DNA from: Hyphomicrobiales bacterium
GTDB taxonomy: Bacteria; Pseudomonadota; Alphaproteobacteria; Rhizobiales; Rhizobiaceae
Assembly (NCBI GenBank): GCA_900469345.1
Contig: UBWZ01000003.1
Location: 16,575-80,574, forward strand
DNA: 64,000 nucleotides
Direction of reading: 5' to 3'
Numbering within the stretch: the first letter of the stretch is position 1; each line of letters starts with the position of its first letter. The notes beneath the pieces were generated by a model. It ran no database searches. It saw only the letters and a list, made by a program, of their open reading frames with translations, and was not told the DNA's origin. Positions 1 to 10,434 of this stretch are shown here, piece by piece. A program made the position numbers and the translations under genes.

Positions 1-1
1 G

Positions 2-61
2 GTGCAGTATTCGGTCACTCGCTTTCCCGCTGATCTTGTCCAGTTCACCATCGAGAACTGA
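2..61 (+). CDS. 3' end of an unidentified gene (partial)
   Basis: An open frame runs from the window edge to a TGA at 59-61 and gives about 19 residues ending FTIEN. A strong hairpin follows at once, as expected at the end of a gene. The family cannot be recognised from so short a tail, and chance openness over 60 bases is possible. Confidence 0.35.
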   Translation: MQYSVTRFPADLVQFTIEN

Positions 62-90
62 AAATGCCGGCCTCGCGGGGGCCGGCATTG
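61..90. terminator. Bidirectional hairpin terminator between the partial gene and gpmA
   Basis: A 10-bp perfect stem AATGCCGGCC/GGCCGGCATT (63-72 with 80-89) encloses a 7-base loop. Read on the minus strand it ends in ATTTTC, so it best fits the end of the gpmA transcript. It also lies directly after the plus-strand stop at 61. Confidence 0.6.
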
Positions 91-118
91 CAACGGTCGA
101 TCGATGGATTTGCGACGT

Positions 119-754
119 TCAGTGCGCGCCGGACATGTCGCCCAGCACGGCCTTGGAGGCGACGGTCGAGTCCGCGTTGAGCGTGTAGACCATCGGCACG
201 CCGGTCGCGAGGTTGAGCTTGAGGATCTCTTCCTTGCTCAGCCGGTCGAGCACCATGACCAGCGATCGCAGCGAATTGCCGTGCGCGGCCACCAGCACCG
301 TTTCGCCGCGCAGAACCCGCGGCAGGATCTCGGTCAGGTAATAGGGCCAGACGCGGGCGCCGGTGTCGCGCAGGCTCTCGCCGCCCGGCGGCGGCACGTC
401 GTAGGATCGGCGCCAGATATGCACCTGCTCCTCGCCCCACTTCTCGCGGGCATCGTCCTTGTTGAGGCCGGAGAGATCGCCGTAGTCGCGCTCATTGAGG
501 GCCTGGTCGCGGATTGTTTCGAGACCCGGCTGGCCGACCTTGTCGAGCACGATCTTCAGCGTGTCCTGCGCGCGTTTCAGCACGGAGGTGAAGGCGATGT
601 CGAACTTGAGGCCGGTCTCGGCCAAAGCCTGTCCGCCTGTTTCCGCTTCCTGGATGCCGAGCGGCGTAAGTTCCGGGTCGCGCCAGCCGGTGAACAGGTT
701 TTTGAGATTCCAGTCGCTCTGGCCGTGCCGAACGAGGACAAGGGTACCGCTCAT
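119..754 (-). CDS. gpmA: 2,3-bisphosphoglycerate-dependent phosphoglycerate mutase
   Basis: Interconverts 3- and 2-phosphoglycerate in cytosolic glycolysis and gluconeogenesis. The 211-residue protein has the phosphohistidine motif RHGQSDWN at residues 9-16, the [10 protein letters not shown] segment, and a C-terminal AHGNSLR carrying the second catalytic histidine. The length fits the short bacterial dPGM form. The open frame extends 44 codons further upstream, but the ATG at 754 is chosen because GGAGGA lies about 6 bases before it and the family starts here. It is the last gene of the run ABC exporter-dapB-gpmA, 22 bases after dapB, so it is probably cotranscribed and ends at the hairpin at 61-90. 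Confidence 0.95.
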   Translation of the reverse strand: MSGTLVLVRHGQSDWNLKNLFTGWRDPELTPLGIQEAETGGQALAETGLKFDIAFTSVLKRAQDTLKIVLDKVGQPGLETIRDQALNERDYGDLSGLNKDDAREKWGEEQVHIWRRSYDVPPPGGESLRDTGARVWPYYLTEILPRVLRGETVLVAAHGNSLRSLVMVLDRLSKEEILKLNLATGVPMVYTLNADSTVASKAVLGDMSGAH

Positions 755-776
755 CAAATTTCCTCCGAAGGGATAA

Positions 777-1595
777 TTACGAAAGCCCGAGCACGTCGAG
801 CATGGAGTAGAGGCCGGGCTTGCTGCCACGGGCCCAAAGCGCCGCTGCAACGGCGCCGCGCGCAAAGATCGAACGGTCGCGGGCACTGTGCGACAGGGTA
901 AGGAGTTCGCCTTCGCCGGCCAGGATCACGGAATGGTCGCCGACCACCGAGCCGCCGCGCAGCGTCGCAAAGCCGATCGTGCCCACTTCGCGCGCCCCGG
1001 TATGGCCGTCGCGCACCCGCACCGACTGGCTGGCAAGGTCGACGCCGCGACCCCGCGCCGCAGCCTCTCCGAGCAGAAGCGCGGTGCCCGAGGGCGCGTC
1101 GACCTTGTGCTTGTGGTGCATTTCGACGATCTCGATGTCCCATCCCCTGGGCGGCAGTGCCTTGGCGGCCTGCTGCGTCAGGACGGACAGGAGATTGACC
1201 CCAAGGCTCATATTGCCGGACCGGACGATGCGGGCGTGGCGGGCGGCGGCGTCGAATTTCGCTTCGTCGTCCGCCGAACAGCCTGTCGTGCCGATCACGT
1301 GGACGATGCGGGCCTGCGCCGCGAGCACCGAAAACTCCACGCTGGCCGCCGGTGCCGTAAAGTCGAGAACGCCTTCGCTGTCCACGAAAGCCTGCAGGGG
1401 GTCGGTGGTGATTGCCACGCCGAGCGTGCCGGCACCCGCGATCTCGCCGGCATCCTTGCCGATGAAGGCCGATCCCTCGCGTTCGATCGCGGCATGAAGC
1501 GTCACGCCGTCGGTCTCCTGGATGACGCGGATCAGCGTTTGTCCCATGCGGCCTGCCGCACCGACGACCACGAGCTTCATGTCTTGTGCGGCCAT
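777..1595 (-). CDS. dapB: 4-hydroxy-tetrahydrodipicolinate reductase
   Basis: Second committed step of the diaminopimelate/lysine pathway, an NAD(P)H-dependent reduction in the cytosol. The protein has 272 residues. The N-terminal Rossmann motif GAAGRMG is at residues 12-18, and the central signature [13 protein letters not shown] holds the catalytic His and Lys and the substrate-binding GT. Length is normal. ATG at 1595 is used; an in-frame ATG five codons later (1580) is an alternative. It lies 17 bases after the ABC exporter and 22 before gpmA, so operon membership is likely. Its product feeds the mDAP of the peptidoglycan handled by mepA elsewhere in the window. Confidence 0.95.
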   Translation of the reverse strand: MAAQDMKLVVVGAAGRMGQTLIRVIQETDGVTLHAAIEREGSAFIGKDAGEIAGAGTLGVAITTDPLQAFVDSEGVLDFTAPAASVEFSVLAAQARIVHVIGTTGCSADDEAKFDAAARHARIVRSGNMSLGVNLLSVLTQQAAKALPPRGWDIEIVEMHHKHKVDAPSGTALLLGEAAARGRGVDLASQSVRVRDGHTGAREVGTIGFATLRGGSVVGDHSVILAGEGELLTLSHSARDRSIFARGAVAAALWARGSKPGLYSMLDVLGLS

Positions 1596-1612
1596 GCGGC
1601 AGTCCCTTGCTG

Positions 1613-3394
1613 TCAGATTTCCACGCCGATCGACGGCGCCTGCAGATTGTTGAGGCGAGCGTAAAGCCCGTCCTTTCGCTGCGCAAGCACATCGTGGCTG
1701 CCTTCTTCCACGACGCGACCGTCATGCATGACGATGATCTTGTCGGCCTTGACGACGGTCGAGAGCCGGTGCGCGATGACGATGACCGTGCGGCCCCGCA
1801 TGGCGACGTCGAGTGCCTTCTGCACGGCCGCCTCCGACTCGTTGTCGAGGGCGGAGGTCGCCTCGTCGAGGAGCAGGATCGGAGCATTGCGCACCAGCGC
1901 GCGGGCAATCGACAGCCTCTGCCGCTGTCCACCGGACAGGGTAACGCCGTTTTCACCGACGGGCGTATCATAGCCCTGCGGCTGCGCGAGGATGAAGTCG
2001 TGCGCATGGGCGAGCCTCGCCGCCTCCTCGACATCGGCGTCGCTGGCACTCGGAAGGCCGTAGCGGATATTGTCTCGGATGGAGCCTTCAAACAGATAGG
2101 GCTGCTGCGAAACATAGGCGAGCTGACGCCGGAGGGAGACCTTGGTGACCTCCGCTATGTTCTGTCCGTCGATCAGGATCTGGCCCTCGGCCGGATCGTA
2201 GAAGCGCGGAATGAGGTTGATGATCGTCGATTTGCCGGCCCCCGAGGGCCCGACAAGCGCGGTCGTCCGACCGCCTTCGGCGACGAGGTTGAGCCCGCGC
2301 AGCACCGCGCCGCCACTGGCGTAGGAAAACACCACGTCGCGAAGCTCGACCCGCGCGTCGGTAATAACCAGGTCCTTGGCGCCGGGCGTCTCGCGCTGCG
2401 CCGGCTGCGTGTCCAGCAGCGCATAGATCATCTGGGCGTTGACCACCGCACGGTCCAGCTGGACCTGAAGCTTGGCGAGCCGGCGCGCCGGGTCGTAGGC
2501 CATCAGCAGCGCCGTCACGAAGGCGAAGAAGGCGCCGGGCGGTACGTCGTTGTAGATCGACCGGAAGGCAGCATAGGCAAGCACGCTGGAAATCGCGAAT
2601 CCGGCGAAGGTCTCGGTCAGCGGCGACGTGCGCTCCGAAAGCCGCGCGATGCGGTTGGCTCGCCGCTCGGCGGTATCGATAATGCCGTTGACCTTGCGCT
2701 CGAGCTCCTGCTCCATCGTGAAGGCCTTGACGATGCCGATGCCCTGGATGGTTTCCTGCATGGCGCCGAGCACGCGGCTGTTGACCTCGACGGATTCACG
2801 GGTCGCCGCACGTAGCCGCTTGGACACGTAGCGGAGTGCATAGAGGAGCGGCGGCGCCACGGCAAATACGATCAGCGACAGGACCCAGTCCTTCGTCACC
2901 ATCACGCCGATCAGCGACAAAAGCGTCAGGAGGTCGCGGGCCGTCGACGTGACGGTAAGGTTCAGCACGTCTCGAATGCCGTTGACGTTCTGGCTGACCT
3001 GCGCCGCGAGATAGGCGGAGCGCGCCTCGGCGAAGTAGCCGACGGAAAGCGTCATCAGATGCGAGTAGAGCCGGCGCTGGTAGCGGGCGACGATATTGTT
3101 GCCGATCTTCGACAGCGTCACCGCCTGGCCGTAGGTCGCAAAACCGCGCAGGATGAAGGCAATCAGGATCGAGCCGCAGATCAGCCAGACCACGTCCGCA
3201 CGACGGTTGGCAAACGCCTCGTTGACGACCGACTCCATGATCCAGGCGGTAAACGCGGTCGAGAGGGCAACCACGATGAGACAGAAGATCGCGAAGGCGT
3301 AGCCGCGAATATGGTCGCGGCCGTTTTCGGCGATCACCCGTTTCAGCACGCTGACGACGGTGACGGAATCGACGTGCCTTTTGGTCTCTTTCAA
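1613..3394 (-). CDS. ABC exporter, fused permease and ATPase (MsbA/LapB-like half transporter)
   Basis: A 593-residue half-transporter. About 320 N-terminal residues hold six membrane helices of the type-1 exporter fold, followed by an ATPase domain with Walker [10 protein letters not shown], signature LSGGQRQR and Walker [13 protein letters not shown]. It would act as a homodimer in the inner membrane; lipid or lipopolysaccharide-precursor flipping is typical of this branch, but the substrate is not shown by the sequence. The only start keeping the whole frame is TTG at 3394 with a weak Shine-Dalgarno, so the first residues are uncertain; GTG codons about 15 and 19 codons in are alternatives. 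It lies 118 bases after glk and 17 before dapB. Confidence 0.85.
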   Translation of the reverse strand: MKETKRHVDSVTVVSVLKRVIAENGRDHIRGYAFAIFCLIVVALSTAFTAWIMESVVNEAFANRRADVVWLICGSILIAFILRGFATYGQAVTLSKIGNNIVARYQRRLYSHLMTLSVGYFAEARSAYLAAQVSQNVNGIRDVLNLTVTSTARDLLTLLSLIGVMVTKDWVLSLIVFAVAPPLLYALRYVSKRLRAATRESVEVNSRVLGAMQETIQGIGIVKAFTMEQELERKVNGIIDTAERRANRIARLSERTSPLTETFAGFAISSVLAYAAFRSIYNDVPPGAFFAFVTALLMAYDPARRLAKLQVQLDRAVVNAQMIYALLDTQPAQRETPGAKDLVITDARVELRDVVFSYASGGAVLRGLNLVAEGGRTTALVGPSGAGKSTIINLIPRFYDPAEGQILIDGQNIAEVTKVSLRRQLAYVSQQPYLFEGSIRDNIRYGLPSASDADVEEAARLAHAHDFILAQPQGYDTPVGENGVTLSGGQRQRLSIARALVRNAPILLLDEATSALDNESEAAVQKALDVAMRGRTVIVIAHRLSTVVKADKIIVMHDGRVVEEGSHDVLAQRKDGLYARLNNLQAPSIGVEI

Positions 3395-3513
3395 TCTGCT
3401 GTCCCGGTTTGGGCCTGACGGCCGGAGGAATTAGGCAGTGCCTATTAAACCTTTGCCGCATCCTTTGCCAACCGCGGCATCCTGATTAGCCGGGGCTGTT
3501 GCATTCGCGCATG

Positions 3514-4539
3514 TCAGGCCGACCGCCGCCATCGACGGCCCTCGGTCGAAATGCCATAGGCGGCAGGCTGGCGTGCAAAGCTTGCGAGGCCCGCAAGCGC
3601 GGCCTGCGGATGAATGACGACGAAGGTGGGGATCGTCTTCATCAGTGCCGAATGGGGCGCCTTGTCCTCAAACGCCTTGCGGAATTCGTCGCCCTTCAGC
3701 GCCGGAATGATCCTCTGCGAAATGCCGCCGGCGAGATAGACGCCGCCGCGCGCCATGAAGATCAGCGCCATGTCGCCGGCGAGCCGGCCGAGATAGGTGA
3801 CGAACAGCGACAGCGTTTCGGCCGCCTGCTTGTTTTCGCCGCTGAGGCCATGGGCGGTGACGTCGGCGGGGATGCTCAGGACCGGTTCCAGGCCGTCCGC
3901 CAGGCAGATTGCCCGGTAGATGTTGACGAGGCCGCGGCCGCACAGCAGCTGCTCGGCCGAGATGCGGCCTTCGATCGGCTCCAGGTGCGGAAAGATCTCG
4001 TAGTCTCGGGCCGAGCGCGGGCCGACGTCCACATGGCCGCCTTCGCCCGGAACCGGGAACCAGGTGTCGCGCGCATGCACCAGACCGGCAACCCCGAGAC
4101 CCGTGCCGGGGCCAAGCACGACCCGCGAGGCGACATGCGGCTCGCCGGCGGTACCAAGGCTTTCCTGATAGCGTGTCGGCAGGGTGGCGACGGCCAGCGC
4201 CTGCGCCTCGAAATCGTTGACGACCAGCACGTCCTCGAAACCGAGATCGCCGATCATCGTCTTCGGCCTGACCACCCAGTCGCAATTGGTAAGATCGATC
4301 TCGTCGCCATCGATCGGGCCGGCGACGGCGAGGATGGCCGACAGCGGTCGAACGGCTGAAACCTCGAGCACCACCCGACGGATCGCGTCGTCGATGGTGG
4401 CGAAGTCCGCCGTCTGTACGGTCGGGAACTCGGTCGGTTCGGCTTCGGCATCCACGAGAATGGAGAAGCGGGCATTGGTGCCGCCGATGTCGCCGATCAG
4501 GATCGGGAACGGCATGGCGTGGAGAGAAGCGTCGGACAT
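3514..4539 (-). CDS. glk: Glucokinase (ROK-unrelated, bacterial Glk family)
   Basis: Phosphorylates glucose with ATP to glucose 6-phosphate in the cytosol. The protein has 341 residues. Phosphate-binding motif [10 protein letters not shown] begins at residue 16 and a second motif [10 protein letters not shown] lies centrally; the length fits the proteobacterial Glk family (about 320-340). The frame stays open 30 codons further upstream, but the ATG at 4539 (MSDASLH) is preferred, with AGGAAGGA some 13 bases before it; an ATG eight codons later is possible. It is 19 bases downstream of mgsA on the same strand, which pairs glucose entry with the methylglyoxal bypass of glycolysis. Confidence 0.92.
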   Translation of the reverse strand: MSDASLHAMPFPILIGDIGGTNARFSILVDAEAEPTEFPTVQTADFATIDDAIRRVVLEVSAVRPLSAILAVAGPIDGDEIDLTNCDWVVRPKTMIGDLGFEDVLVVNDFEAQALAVATLPTRYQESLGTAGEPHVASRVVLGPGTGLGVAGLVHARDTWFPVPGEGGHVDVGPRSARDYEIFPHLEPIEGRISAEQLLCGRGLVNIYRAICLADGLEPVLSIPADVTAHGLSGENKQAAETLSLFVTYLGRLAGDMALIFMARGGVYLAGGISQRIIPALKGDEFRKAFEDKAPHSALMKTIPTFVVIHPQAALAGLASFARQPAAYGISTEGRRWRRSA

Positions 4540-4558
4540 GGCGCGGATGCAATCCTTC

Positions 4559-4933
4559 CTATTGGAAGTCGATGAACTTGTCGGCGGTGGCGCGGTTGAG
4601 CGCCATGGGAATATCGTAGACCGTGGCAAGCCGGGTCAGTGCCTTGACGTCGACGTCATGCGGCAGGGCGCTCAGCGGATCGATGAAGAAGATCAGCATA
4701 TCGACCTCCCCCGTGGCGATCATGGCGCCGATCTGCTGGTCGCCGCCGAGCGGGCCGCTCTTCAGACGCAGCACCTCTAGATCCGGACAGGCGTCCTGGA
4801 CGCGGCCGCCGGTGGTGCCTGTGGCGACCAGCCGGAAGCGCGACAGCGATGCCTGGTGCCGGCGGGCGAATTCGGCCATCTCGTCCTTTTTCTGGTCATG
4901 CGCGATGAGGGCAATGCAGGGTGGGACAGACAT
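4559..4933 (-). CDS. mgsA: Methylglyoxal synthase
   Basis: Converts dihydroxyacetone phosphate to methylglyoxal and phosphate, a cytosolic overflow route when phosphorylated sugars build up. The 124-residue protein keeps the family landmarks: AHDQKKD near the N-terminus, GTTGGR, the catalytic Asp segment [17 protein letters not shown], and PHDVDVKAL with the conserved His and Asp. It is slightly shorter than the Escherichia coli enzyme (152), as is usual for alphaproteobacterial forms. It immediately precedes glk on the minus strand and probably shares its transcript. Confidence 0.93.
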   Translation of the reverse strand: MSVPPCIALIAHDQKKDEMAEFARRHQASLSRFRLVATGTTGGRVQDACPDLEVLRLKSGPLGGDQQIGAMIATGEVDMLIFFIDPLSALPHDVDVKALTRLATVYDIPMALNRATADKFIDFQ

Positions 4934-5000
4934 CGAAATTCCTAGCCAGACACTCTACCGGTTTCTGCTGGCCTTCTAACCTGCCCGTGATCGCTTGGAA

Positions 5001-5031
5001 AGGTGGGATGCGCGGAAACTCCGCGGCACCT
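5001..5031 (-). terminator. Hairpin after mepA
   Basis: Read on the minus strand directly after the mepA stop, AGGTG and CGCGGA pair with TCCGCG and CACCT around a 3-base core loop, with a small internal bulge, then TTTCC. The U-run is weak, so termination is likely partial or the hairpin only separates mepA from mgsA. Confidence 0.45.
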
Positions 5032-5033
5032 CT

Positions 5034-6080
5034 CTAGGGCTGCGGCCTCTGCTTGGGCAGCGGCACGTCGGCCGGCGGCGCAACCGTTGCCTTGTCGATG
5101 CTCCTTGCGGCAGCCGGTACCGGCGGCTCGTCGGAATAGGCCATGGCGCTGCCGCCATAGGTCGCCTCGGCCTCGGAGCGGGCAGGGGCTGCAAGAATGG
5201 CGGCGCAGGCCTTGGGAAGGTCGGACAGCATGACCTGCCGCGGCTTCACCGGCTTCTTGTTCGGGTCGGGCTTCGGTGGCGGCGCCCAGGGCTCCTTGGT
5301 GAACCACCAGGCGAAGGCCTTGCTGTTGCAGTCGTCGCTGGTCGGCGTGTCGGCCTGCTTCTGGCAGGTCGAAGAGCCGGGCGGGCAGGACAGCCGGACG
5401 TGGAAATGCTCGTCATGGCCGTAGACGGGGCGCACCTTGCCGAGCAGGCTGCGGTCGCCGGTCCAGGTCTCGCAAAGCTTCTTCTTGATCCCCGGATTGA
5501 CGAACACGCGTTCGACCTGCGGATAGCTGGCCGCCTGCATGATCAGCCTGGCATGCGTATTGCTCCAGCGCCTGTTATCAACGGTCAGGAACTTGCTCTT
5601 GTCGAGCATGGAGGTGAAGGGCAGGTCCTCGCGCTGCTGCACGCTCAGCGGCTGGGCCGGCTTGGGCGTGAACCAGATGTCGGCATCGAGCCCGATCTGG
5701 TGCGAGGCATGGCCGGTGATCATCGGCCCGCCACGCGGCTGCGAAATGTCGCCGACCAGAATGCCCGATCCCCAGCCGAGCCGGGCGGCATCGCGGGAAA
5801 AGGTTTCGAGGAAGCCGATCATTGCCGGGTTCCCCCAGCGGCGGTTGCGCGACAAGCGCATGGCCTGCCAGGTCGGCCCGTCCGTGGGCAGTGCCACCGC
5901 GCCTGCCATGCAGCCCTTGGCGTAGAAGCCGAGCGGCGCCGGGTCCGATTGCGTCGGCAGCCTGACCGCCCCGAACAGCTGCTTTGCCGGCGTGGCGTCC
6001 TGTGCCCGTGCCAAGCCGGTGCCGCCAATGGCCAGCGCCAGGGTTGCCGCTGCCAATGTAAATCCTGAAGTCGCTCTCAT
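5034..6080 (-). CDS. mepA: Penicillin-insensitive murein endopeptidase (M74)
   Basis: A periplasmic zinc peptidase that cuts D-alanyl-mDAP cross-links in peptidoglycan. Family metal ligands are visible: HASHQIGLDADIW with the HxxHxxGxDxD pattern in the middle, and EHFHVRLSCP further on. The 348-residue protein starts with a Sec signal peptide (MRATSGF, a hydrophobic core, cleavage near ARAQ). The ATG at 6080 is chosen because it opens a proper signal peptide behind a GGCGGG site; the frame extends another 25 codons upstream without support. The C-terminal 60 residues are Pro/Ala-rich and probably disordered. It diverges from yejABEF across 161 bases. Confidence 0.9.
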   Translation of the reverse strand: MRATSGFTLAAATLALAIGGTGLARAQDATPAKQLFGAVRLPTQSDPAPLGFYAKGCMAGAVALPTDGPTWQAMRLSRNRRWGNPAMIGFLETFSRDAARLGWGSGILVGDISQPRGGPMITGHASHQIGLDADIWFTPKPAQPLSVQQREDLPFTSMLDKSKFLTVDNRRWSNTHARLIMQAASYPQVERVFVNPGIKKKLCETWTGDRSLLGKVRPVYGHDEHFHVRLSCPPGSSTCQKQADTPTSDDCNSKAFAWWFTKEPWAPPPKPDPNKKPVKPRQVMLSDLPKACAAILAAPARSEAEATYGGSAMAYSDEPPVPAAARSIDKATVAPPADVPLPKQRPQP

Positions 6081-6241
6081 GCATGCCCGCCAAATCATCT
6101 GAAGCCGCAGTCTAGTGACAAATGCGGGCTTGGTGAATTGCAGATATGTGTCCACAGATAAGACGGTTGTGAGGCACGGCTCCTGTTTTTCGCCGCCTTT
6201 TGCCCTATGCTCGGCGCTCCAGGATCGTGGAAGGAGTTGGA

Positions 6242-8080
6242 ATGATTGTCAGTCGCCTCGTTTCGGGTTTCTCGCTTGCCATTGCGGCGGCCCTGTTCGG
6301 CACCGGCCCATCGCAGGCGCAGGAACCGCAATGGCGGCATGGCATTGCCGTCATCGGCGAGCTGAAGATGCCGGCGGACTTCAAGCAGTTTGCCTACGTC
6401 AATCCGGATGCGCCCAAGTCTGGTGAGCTGCGGCTGGCGGACGAGGGCACCTTCGACAACCTGAATTCGGTCGTCGACAGGGGCGCTGTCGCGTCCGGGC
6501 TCCCGTTCATCTACGATACGCTGATGAAGAAGTCGGAAGACGAGGTGTTCGGCACCTATGGCCTTCTGGCCGAAGCGGTGTCCTATCCGGATGACGTTTC
6601 GTCGGCCACCTTCCGGCTCCGGCCGGAGGCGAAATGGGCGGACGGGCAGCCGGTGACGCCGGAAGACGTGATCTTCAGCCTGGACGCGTTCAAAGAACAC
6701 AGCGCCATGTATTCGGGCTATTACCGCCACGTCACCGCTGCCGAAAAGACCGGCGAGCGTGAGGTGACCTTCCGCTTCGACGAAAAGAACAACCGCGAGC
6801 TTCCATCGATCGTCGGCGACTTCCCGATCCTGCCGAAGCACTGGTGGCAGGGCAAGGATGCGCAGGGCAAGCCGCGCGACATATCGCGCACCACGCTCGA
6901 GCTGCCGCTCGGCTCGGGCCCCTACAAGCTCGCCGCAGTCCAGCCCGGATCCACCCTTCGCTACGAGCTGCGCGACGACTATTGGGGCAAGGATCTGCCG
7001 GTCAACCGCGGCCAGTATAACTTCCGCACTATCAGCTATACCTACTTTTCCGATGCCGACGTCGAGTTCGAGGCGTTCCGCGCCGGCAATGTCGACTACC
7101 GGCAGGAAAACAGCTCCAGCCGCTGGGCCACCCGCTACGATTTCGACGCGGTAAAGGATGGCCGCATCACGAAGGAAGCGCTGACCAACCCCTTCAAGGC
7201 AACCGGCATCATGCAGGCCATGGTGCCGAACCTGCGCCGCGACCTTTTCAAGGATGCGCGCGTCCGCGAGGCGTTGAATTATGCCTTCGACTTCGAGAGC
7301 ATGAACCGCGACCTTGCCTATGGCGGCCTCAAGCGTGTCGACAGCTTCTTCTGGGGCACGGAGCTCGCCTCGTCCGGCCTGCCGCAGGGCAAGGAGCTCG
7401 AGATCCTGCAGGGGCTGAAGGACAAGCTGCCGCCGCAGGTGTTCACCACCCCCTATGTCAATCCCGTCGGCGGTGATCCCAACAAGGTTCGGGACAACCT
7501 GCGCACGGCGATCGGGCTTCTGAAGCAGGCTGGCTGGGAGCTGAAGGGCAACCGCATGGTCAACGCCAAGACCGGCCAGCCGATGAGCTTTGAAATCCTG
7601 CTGAGCAGCGCGTCGCAGGAGCGCTCCGTCAACCCGTTCGTTGCCAGCCTGAAGAAGATCGGCATCGAGGCCCGCATCCGGACCGTGGATGCCTCCCAGT
7701 ACGTCAATCGCACCCGCAGCTTCGACTATGATGTCATCTGGGCGGTCTGGGCGGAAACCATGAACCCGGGCAACGAACAGGCGGAATACTGGGGCTCAAA
7801 GTCCGCGCAGCGGCAGGGATCGCGCAATTACGCCGGTATCGCCGACCCGGCCGTCGACGCGCTGATCGCCAGGATCACATCTGCGGCCGATCGCGACGAA
7901 CAGGTGGCCGGGGTAAAGGCACTCGACCGCGTCCTGCTCGCCAACCATTTCGTGGTGCCGTTGTTCTATTCCGGCGAAGCCAAGATCGCCTACTGGAACC
8001 GCATCACCCGTCCCCAGACACTGCCTGAATTCGGCACCGGCTTCCCCGATAGCTGGTGGTCGAAGCAGGCAGCCAAGTGA
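6242..8080 (+). CDS. yejA: Periplasmic oligopeptide/muropeptide-binding protein of a Yej-type ABC importer
   Basis: A family-5 extracellular solute-binding protein of 612 residues with a Sec signal peptide (about residues 1-27, cleavage after SQAQ) and the YejA-type opening HGIAVIGELK and DAPKSGELRL. ATG at 6242 follows GGAAGGAG; fifteen upstream codons of open frame are ignored. It delivers peptides to YejBEF encoded next. Known relatives take up microcin C in Escherichia coli and muropeptides in Agrobacterium (YepA-YejBEF); Sinorhizobium YejABEF has been linked to NCR peptides. Which of these applies is not decided by the sequence, but the divergent mepA favours cell-wall peptides. Confidence 0.88.
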   Translation: MIVSRLVSGFSLAIAAALFGTGPSQAQEPQWRHGIAVIGELKMPADFKQFAYVNPDAPKSGELRLADEGTFDNLNSVVDRGAVASGLPFIYDTLMKKSEDEVFGTYGLLAEAVSYPDDVSSATFRLRPEAKWADGQPVTPEDVIFSLDAFKEHSAMYSGYYRHVTAAEKTGEREVTFRFDEKNNRELPSIVGDFPILPKHWWQGKDAQGKPRDISRTTLELPLGSGPYKLAAVQPGSTLRYELRDDYWGKDLPVNRGQYNFRTISYTYFSDADVEFEAFRAGNVDYRQENSSSRWATRYDFDAVKDGRITKEALTNPFKATGIMQAMVPNLRRDLFKDARVREALNYAFDFESMNRDLAYGGLKRVDSFFWGTELASSGLPQGKELEILQGLKDKLPPQVFTTPYVNPVGGDPNKVRDNLRTAIGLLKQAGWELKGNRMVNAKTGQPMSFEILLSSASQERSVNPFVASLKKIGIEARIRTVDASQYVNRTRSFDYDVIWAVWAETMNPGNEQAEYWGSKSAQRQGSRNYAGIADPAVDALIARITSAADRDEQVAGVKALDRVLLANHFVVPLFYSGEAKIAYWNRITRPQTLPEFGTGFPDSWWSKQAAK

Positions 8081-8205
8081 GGCTTGCGCGGCCGCCACGC
8101 AACTGGTCCAAATGGCAAAATGATTCGCACGCAATGGGGAAAACGGCTTTTGGTCTTCGCTGAGAAAAACGCAGGACGGTCAGCGACACGCGTCGGAGCC
8201 TTTTG

Positions 8206-9285
8206 ATGGGCGCCTATATCCTGCGCCGCATTCTGCTGATGATCCCGACCATCATCGGCATCATGGCGATTTCCTTCGTGATCGTGCAGTTTGCGCCCGG
8301 TGGCCCGGTGGAGCAGGTGATTGCCCAGATCCAGGGCCAGGACAGCGGCGACCGCCTGTCCGGCAGCACCGACATGGCCAACCAGGGCGGTGGCGAGGAC
8401 AGCCGCTATCGCGGTGCCCAGGGGCTCGACCCGGATCTCGTCAAGAAGCTCGAAAAGCAGTTTGGCTTCGACAAGCCGCCGCTCACTCGCTTCCTGCAGA
8501 TGATGTGGAACTACATCCGCTTCGATTTCGGCGAGAGCTTCTTCCGCAATACGCCGGTGCTGGACCTCATCATCGACAAGATGCCGGTCTCGATCTCGCT
8601 CGGCGTCTGGATCCTGTTGGCCTCATACCTGATCTCGATCCCGCTCGGGATCCGCAAGGCCGTCACCGACGGCTCCACCTTCGACGTGTGGACCTCCGGC
8701 ATCATCGTTGTCGGATATGCGGTGCCGAGCTTTCTGTTCGGCATCCTCCTGATCGTGCTCTTTGCCGGCGGCTCCTTCTTCGACTGGTTCCCCTTGCGCG
8801 GCCTGGTATCGGACAATTTCGCCGATCTCACCTGGTGGCAGAAGATCGGCGACTATATCTGGCACCTGACCCTGCCGCTGATCGCCATGGCGCTGTCGGC
8901 CTTCGCCACCACCACGCTGCTGACGAAAAACTCCTTCATCGACGAGATCAGGAAGCAGTATGTGACCACCGCCCGGGCCAAGGGCCTGTCGGAACGTCAG
9001 GTGCTCTACGGCCACGTCTTCAGAAACGCCATGCTGATCGTCATCGCCGGGTTTCCGAGCGCCTTCATCTCGGCCTTCTTCACCGGCTCGCTGTTGATCG
9101 AGAACATCTTCTCGCTGGATGGCCTGGGGCGCCTCGGCTACGAATCGATCGTCCGGCGCGATTATCCCATCGTCTTCGGCACGCTCTTCATCTTCTCGCT
9201 GCTGGGGCTGGTCGTGAACCTGGTCTCCGACCTCATCTACACCTGGATCGATCCGCGCATCGACTTCGAGCGGAGGGACGTCTGA
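8206..9285 (+). CDS. yejB: ABC importer permease YejB
   Basis: Inner-membrane permease of 359 residues in the DppB/OppB family, with an N-terminal anchor ([13 protein letters not shown]), a periplasmic insert of about 70 residues rich in Gly/Gln/Asp typical of YejB, and the cytoplasmic EAA loop ending [11 protein letters not shown]. The track frame also permits TTG at 8203, but the directly following ATG at 8206 is the natural start. It lies 125 bases after yejA and its TGA overlaps the yejE ATG, so translation is coupled. Confidence 0.9.
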   Translation: MGAYILRRILLMIPTIIGIMAISFVIVQFAPGGPVEQVIAQIQGQDSGDRLSGSTDMANQGGGEDSRYRGAQGLDPDLVKKLEKQFGFDKPPLTRFLQMMWNYIRFDFGESFFRNTPVLDLIIDKMPVSISLGVWILLASYLISIPLGIRKAVTDGSTFDVWTSGIIVVGYAVPSFLFGILLIVLFAGGSFFDWFPLRGLVSDNFADLTWWQKIGDYIWHLTLPLIAMALSAFATTTLLTKNSFIDEIRKQYVTTARAKGLSERQVLYGHVFRNAMLIVIAGFPSAFISAFFTGSLLIENIFSLDGLGRLGYESIVRRDYPIVFGTLFIFSLLGLVVNLVSDLIYTWIDPRIDFERRDV

Positions 9286-10430
9286 TGGAGGCATCCGCCG
9301 CAACGCCGCTGGCCGAGGCGCCGCCGCAGAGGCGTCCATGGATCACCCCGACCAATCGCCGCCGGCTGTCCAATTTCCGCGCCAACGGACGGGGCTTCTG
9401 GTCGTTCTGGTTGTTCATGGTGCTGTTCGTGCTCAGCCTGTTTGCCGAATTCATCGCCAATGACCGGCCGATCGTTGCGTCCTACAAGGGCGAAATCCTC
9501 TATCCCGTCTTCGTCGACTATCCTGAGGAGAAATTCGGCGGCTTCCTCGCCACGACCGATTACCGTTCCGACTATATCCGGGACGAGATCGAGGCGAACG
9601 GCTGGATGGTCTGGCCGCCGATCCGATATTCCTATCAGACGGTCAACTCCAACATCCCGCATTCGGCGCCCACCAAGCCCTTCTGGATGATGGACAAGGC
9701 CGAGCGCTGCGCCGGCTATGCGCTGAAGGGCGACGATCCGAACTGCATCACGGGAAACCTCAACTGGCTCGGCACCGACGACCAGGCGCGCGACGTCATG
9801 GCCCGCATGATCTACGGCTTTCGTCTCTCGGTCCTGTTCGGCCTTGCGCTGACCATCTGCTCGGCGGTCATCGGCATCGGCGCCGGCGCGGTGCAGGGTT
9901 ATTTCGGCGGCTGGACCGATCTCCTGATGCAGCGCTTCATCGAGATCTGGTCGGCCATGCCGGTTCTTTACATCCTGCTCATCATCGCCTCGATCCTGCC
10001 GCCAGGCTTCTTCATCCTGCTCGGCATCCTGCTTCTCTTTTCCTGGGTCAGCCTGGTCGGCGTGGTGCGGGCCGAATTCCTGCGCGCCCGCAATTTTGAA
10101 TATGTCAGGGCCGCGCGCGCACTCGGCGTCGGCAACCTCACCATCATGTCGCGCCACCTGCTGCCCAACGCCATGGTCGCAACGCTCACCTTCATGCCCT
10201 TCATCCTTTCGGGCTCGATCGCAACCCTGACCTCGCTGGACTTCCTTGGCTTCGGCATGCCGCCCGGCTCGCCGTCGCTGGGCGAAATGATCCAGCAGGG
10301 CAAGAACAACCTGCAGGCGCCGTGGCTCGGCTTCACGGCCTTCTTCACCATGTCGATCATGCTGTCGCTGCTGATCTTCATCGGGGAGGCGGTCCGCGAT
10401 GCCTTCGACCCCAGAAAGACGTTCGGGTGA
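9285..10430 (+). CDS. yejE: ABC importer permease YejE
   Basis: Second permease subunit, 381 residues. A roughly 50-residue cytosolic head precedes the first helix near FWSFWLFMVLF, and a long periplasmic insert (about residues 60-160, with NIPHSAPTKPFW) is characteristic of YejE. The C-terminal half is a DppC-type membrane domain with the EAA loop at about ARALGVGNLTIMSRH. The start ATG at 9285 shares one base with the yejB stop. The open frame upstream within yejB is a shadow. It is four bases before yejF. Confidence 0.9.
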   Translation: MEASAATPLAEAPPQRRPWITPTNRRRLSNFRANGRGFWSFWLFMVLFVLSLFAEFIANDRPIVASYKGEILYPVFVDYPEEKFGGFLATTDYRSDYIRDEIEANGWMVWPPIRYSYQTVNSNIPHSAPTKPFWMMDKAERCAGYALKGDDPNCITGNLNWLGTDDQARDVMARMIYGFRLSVLFGLALTICSAVIGIGAGAVQGYFGGWTDLLMQRFIEIWSAMPVLYILLIIASILPPGFFILLGILLLFSWVSLVGVVRAEFLRARNFEYVRAARALGVGNLTIMSRHLLPNAMVATLTFMPFILSGSIATLTSLDFLGFGMPPGSPSLGEMIQQGKNNLQAPWLGFTAFFTMSIMLSLLIFIGEAVRDAFDPRKTFG

Positions 10431-10434
10431 GGCC

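Noticed and set aside
8505..9284. Long open frame inside yejB joined to yejE
   Set aside because: It is the yejE frame read back through yejB. The true yejE start is the ATG overlapping the yejB stop.
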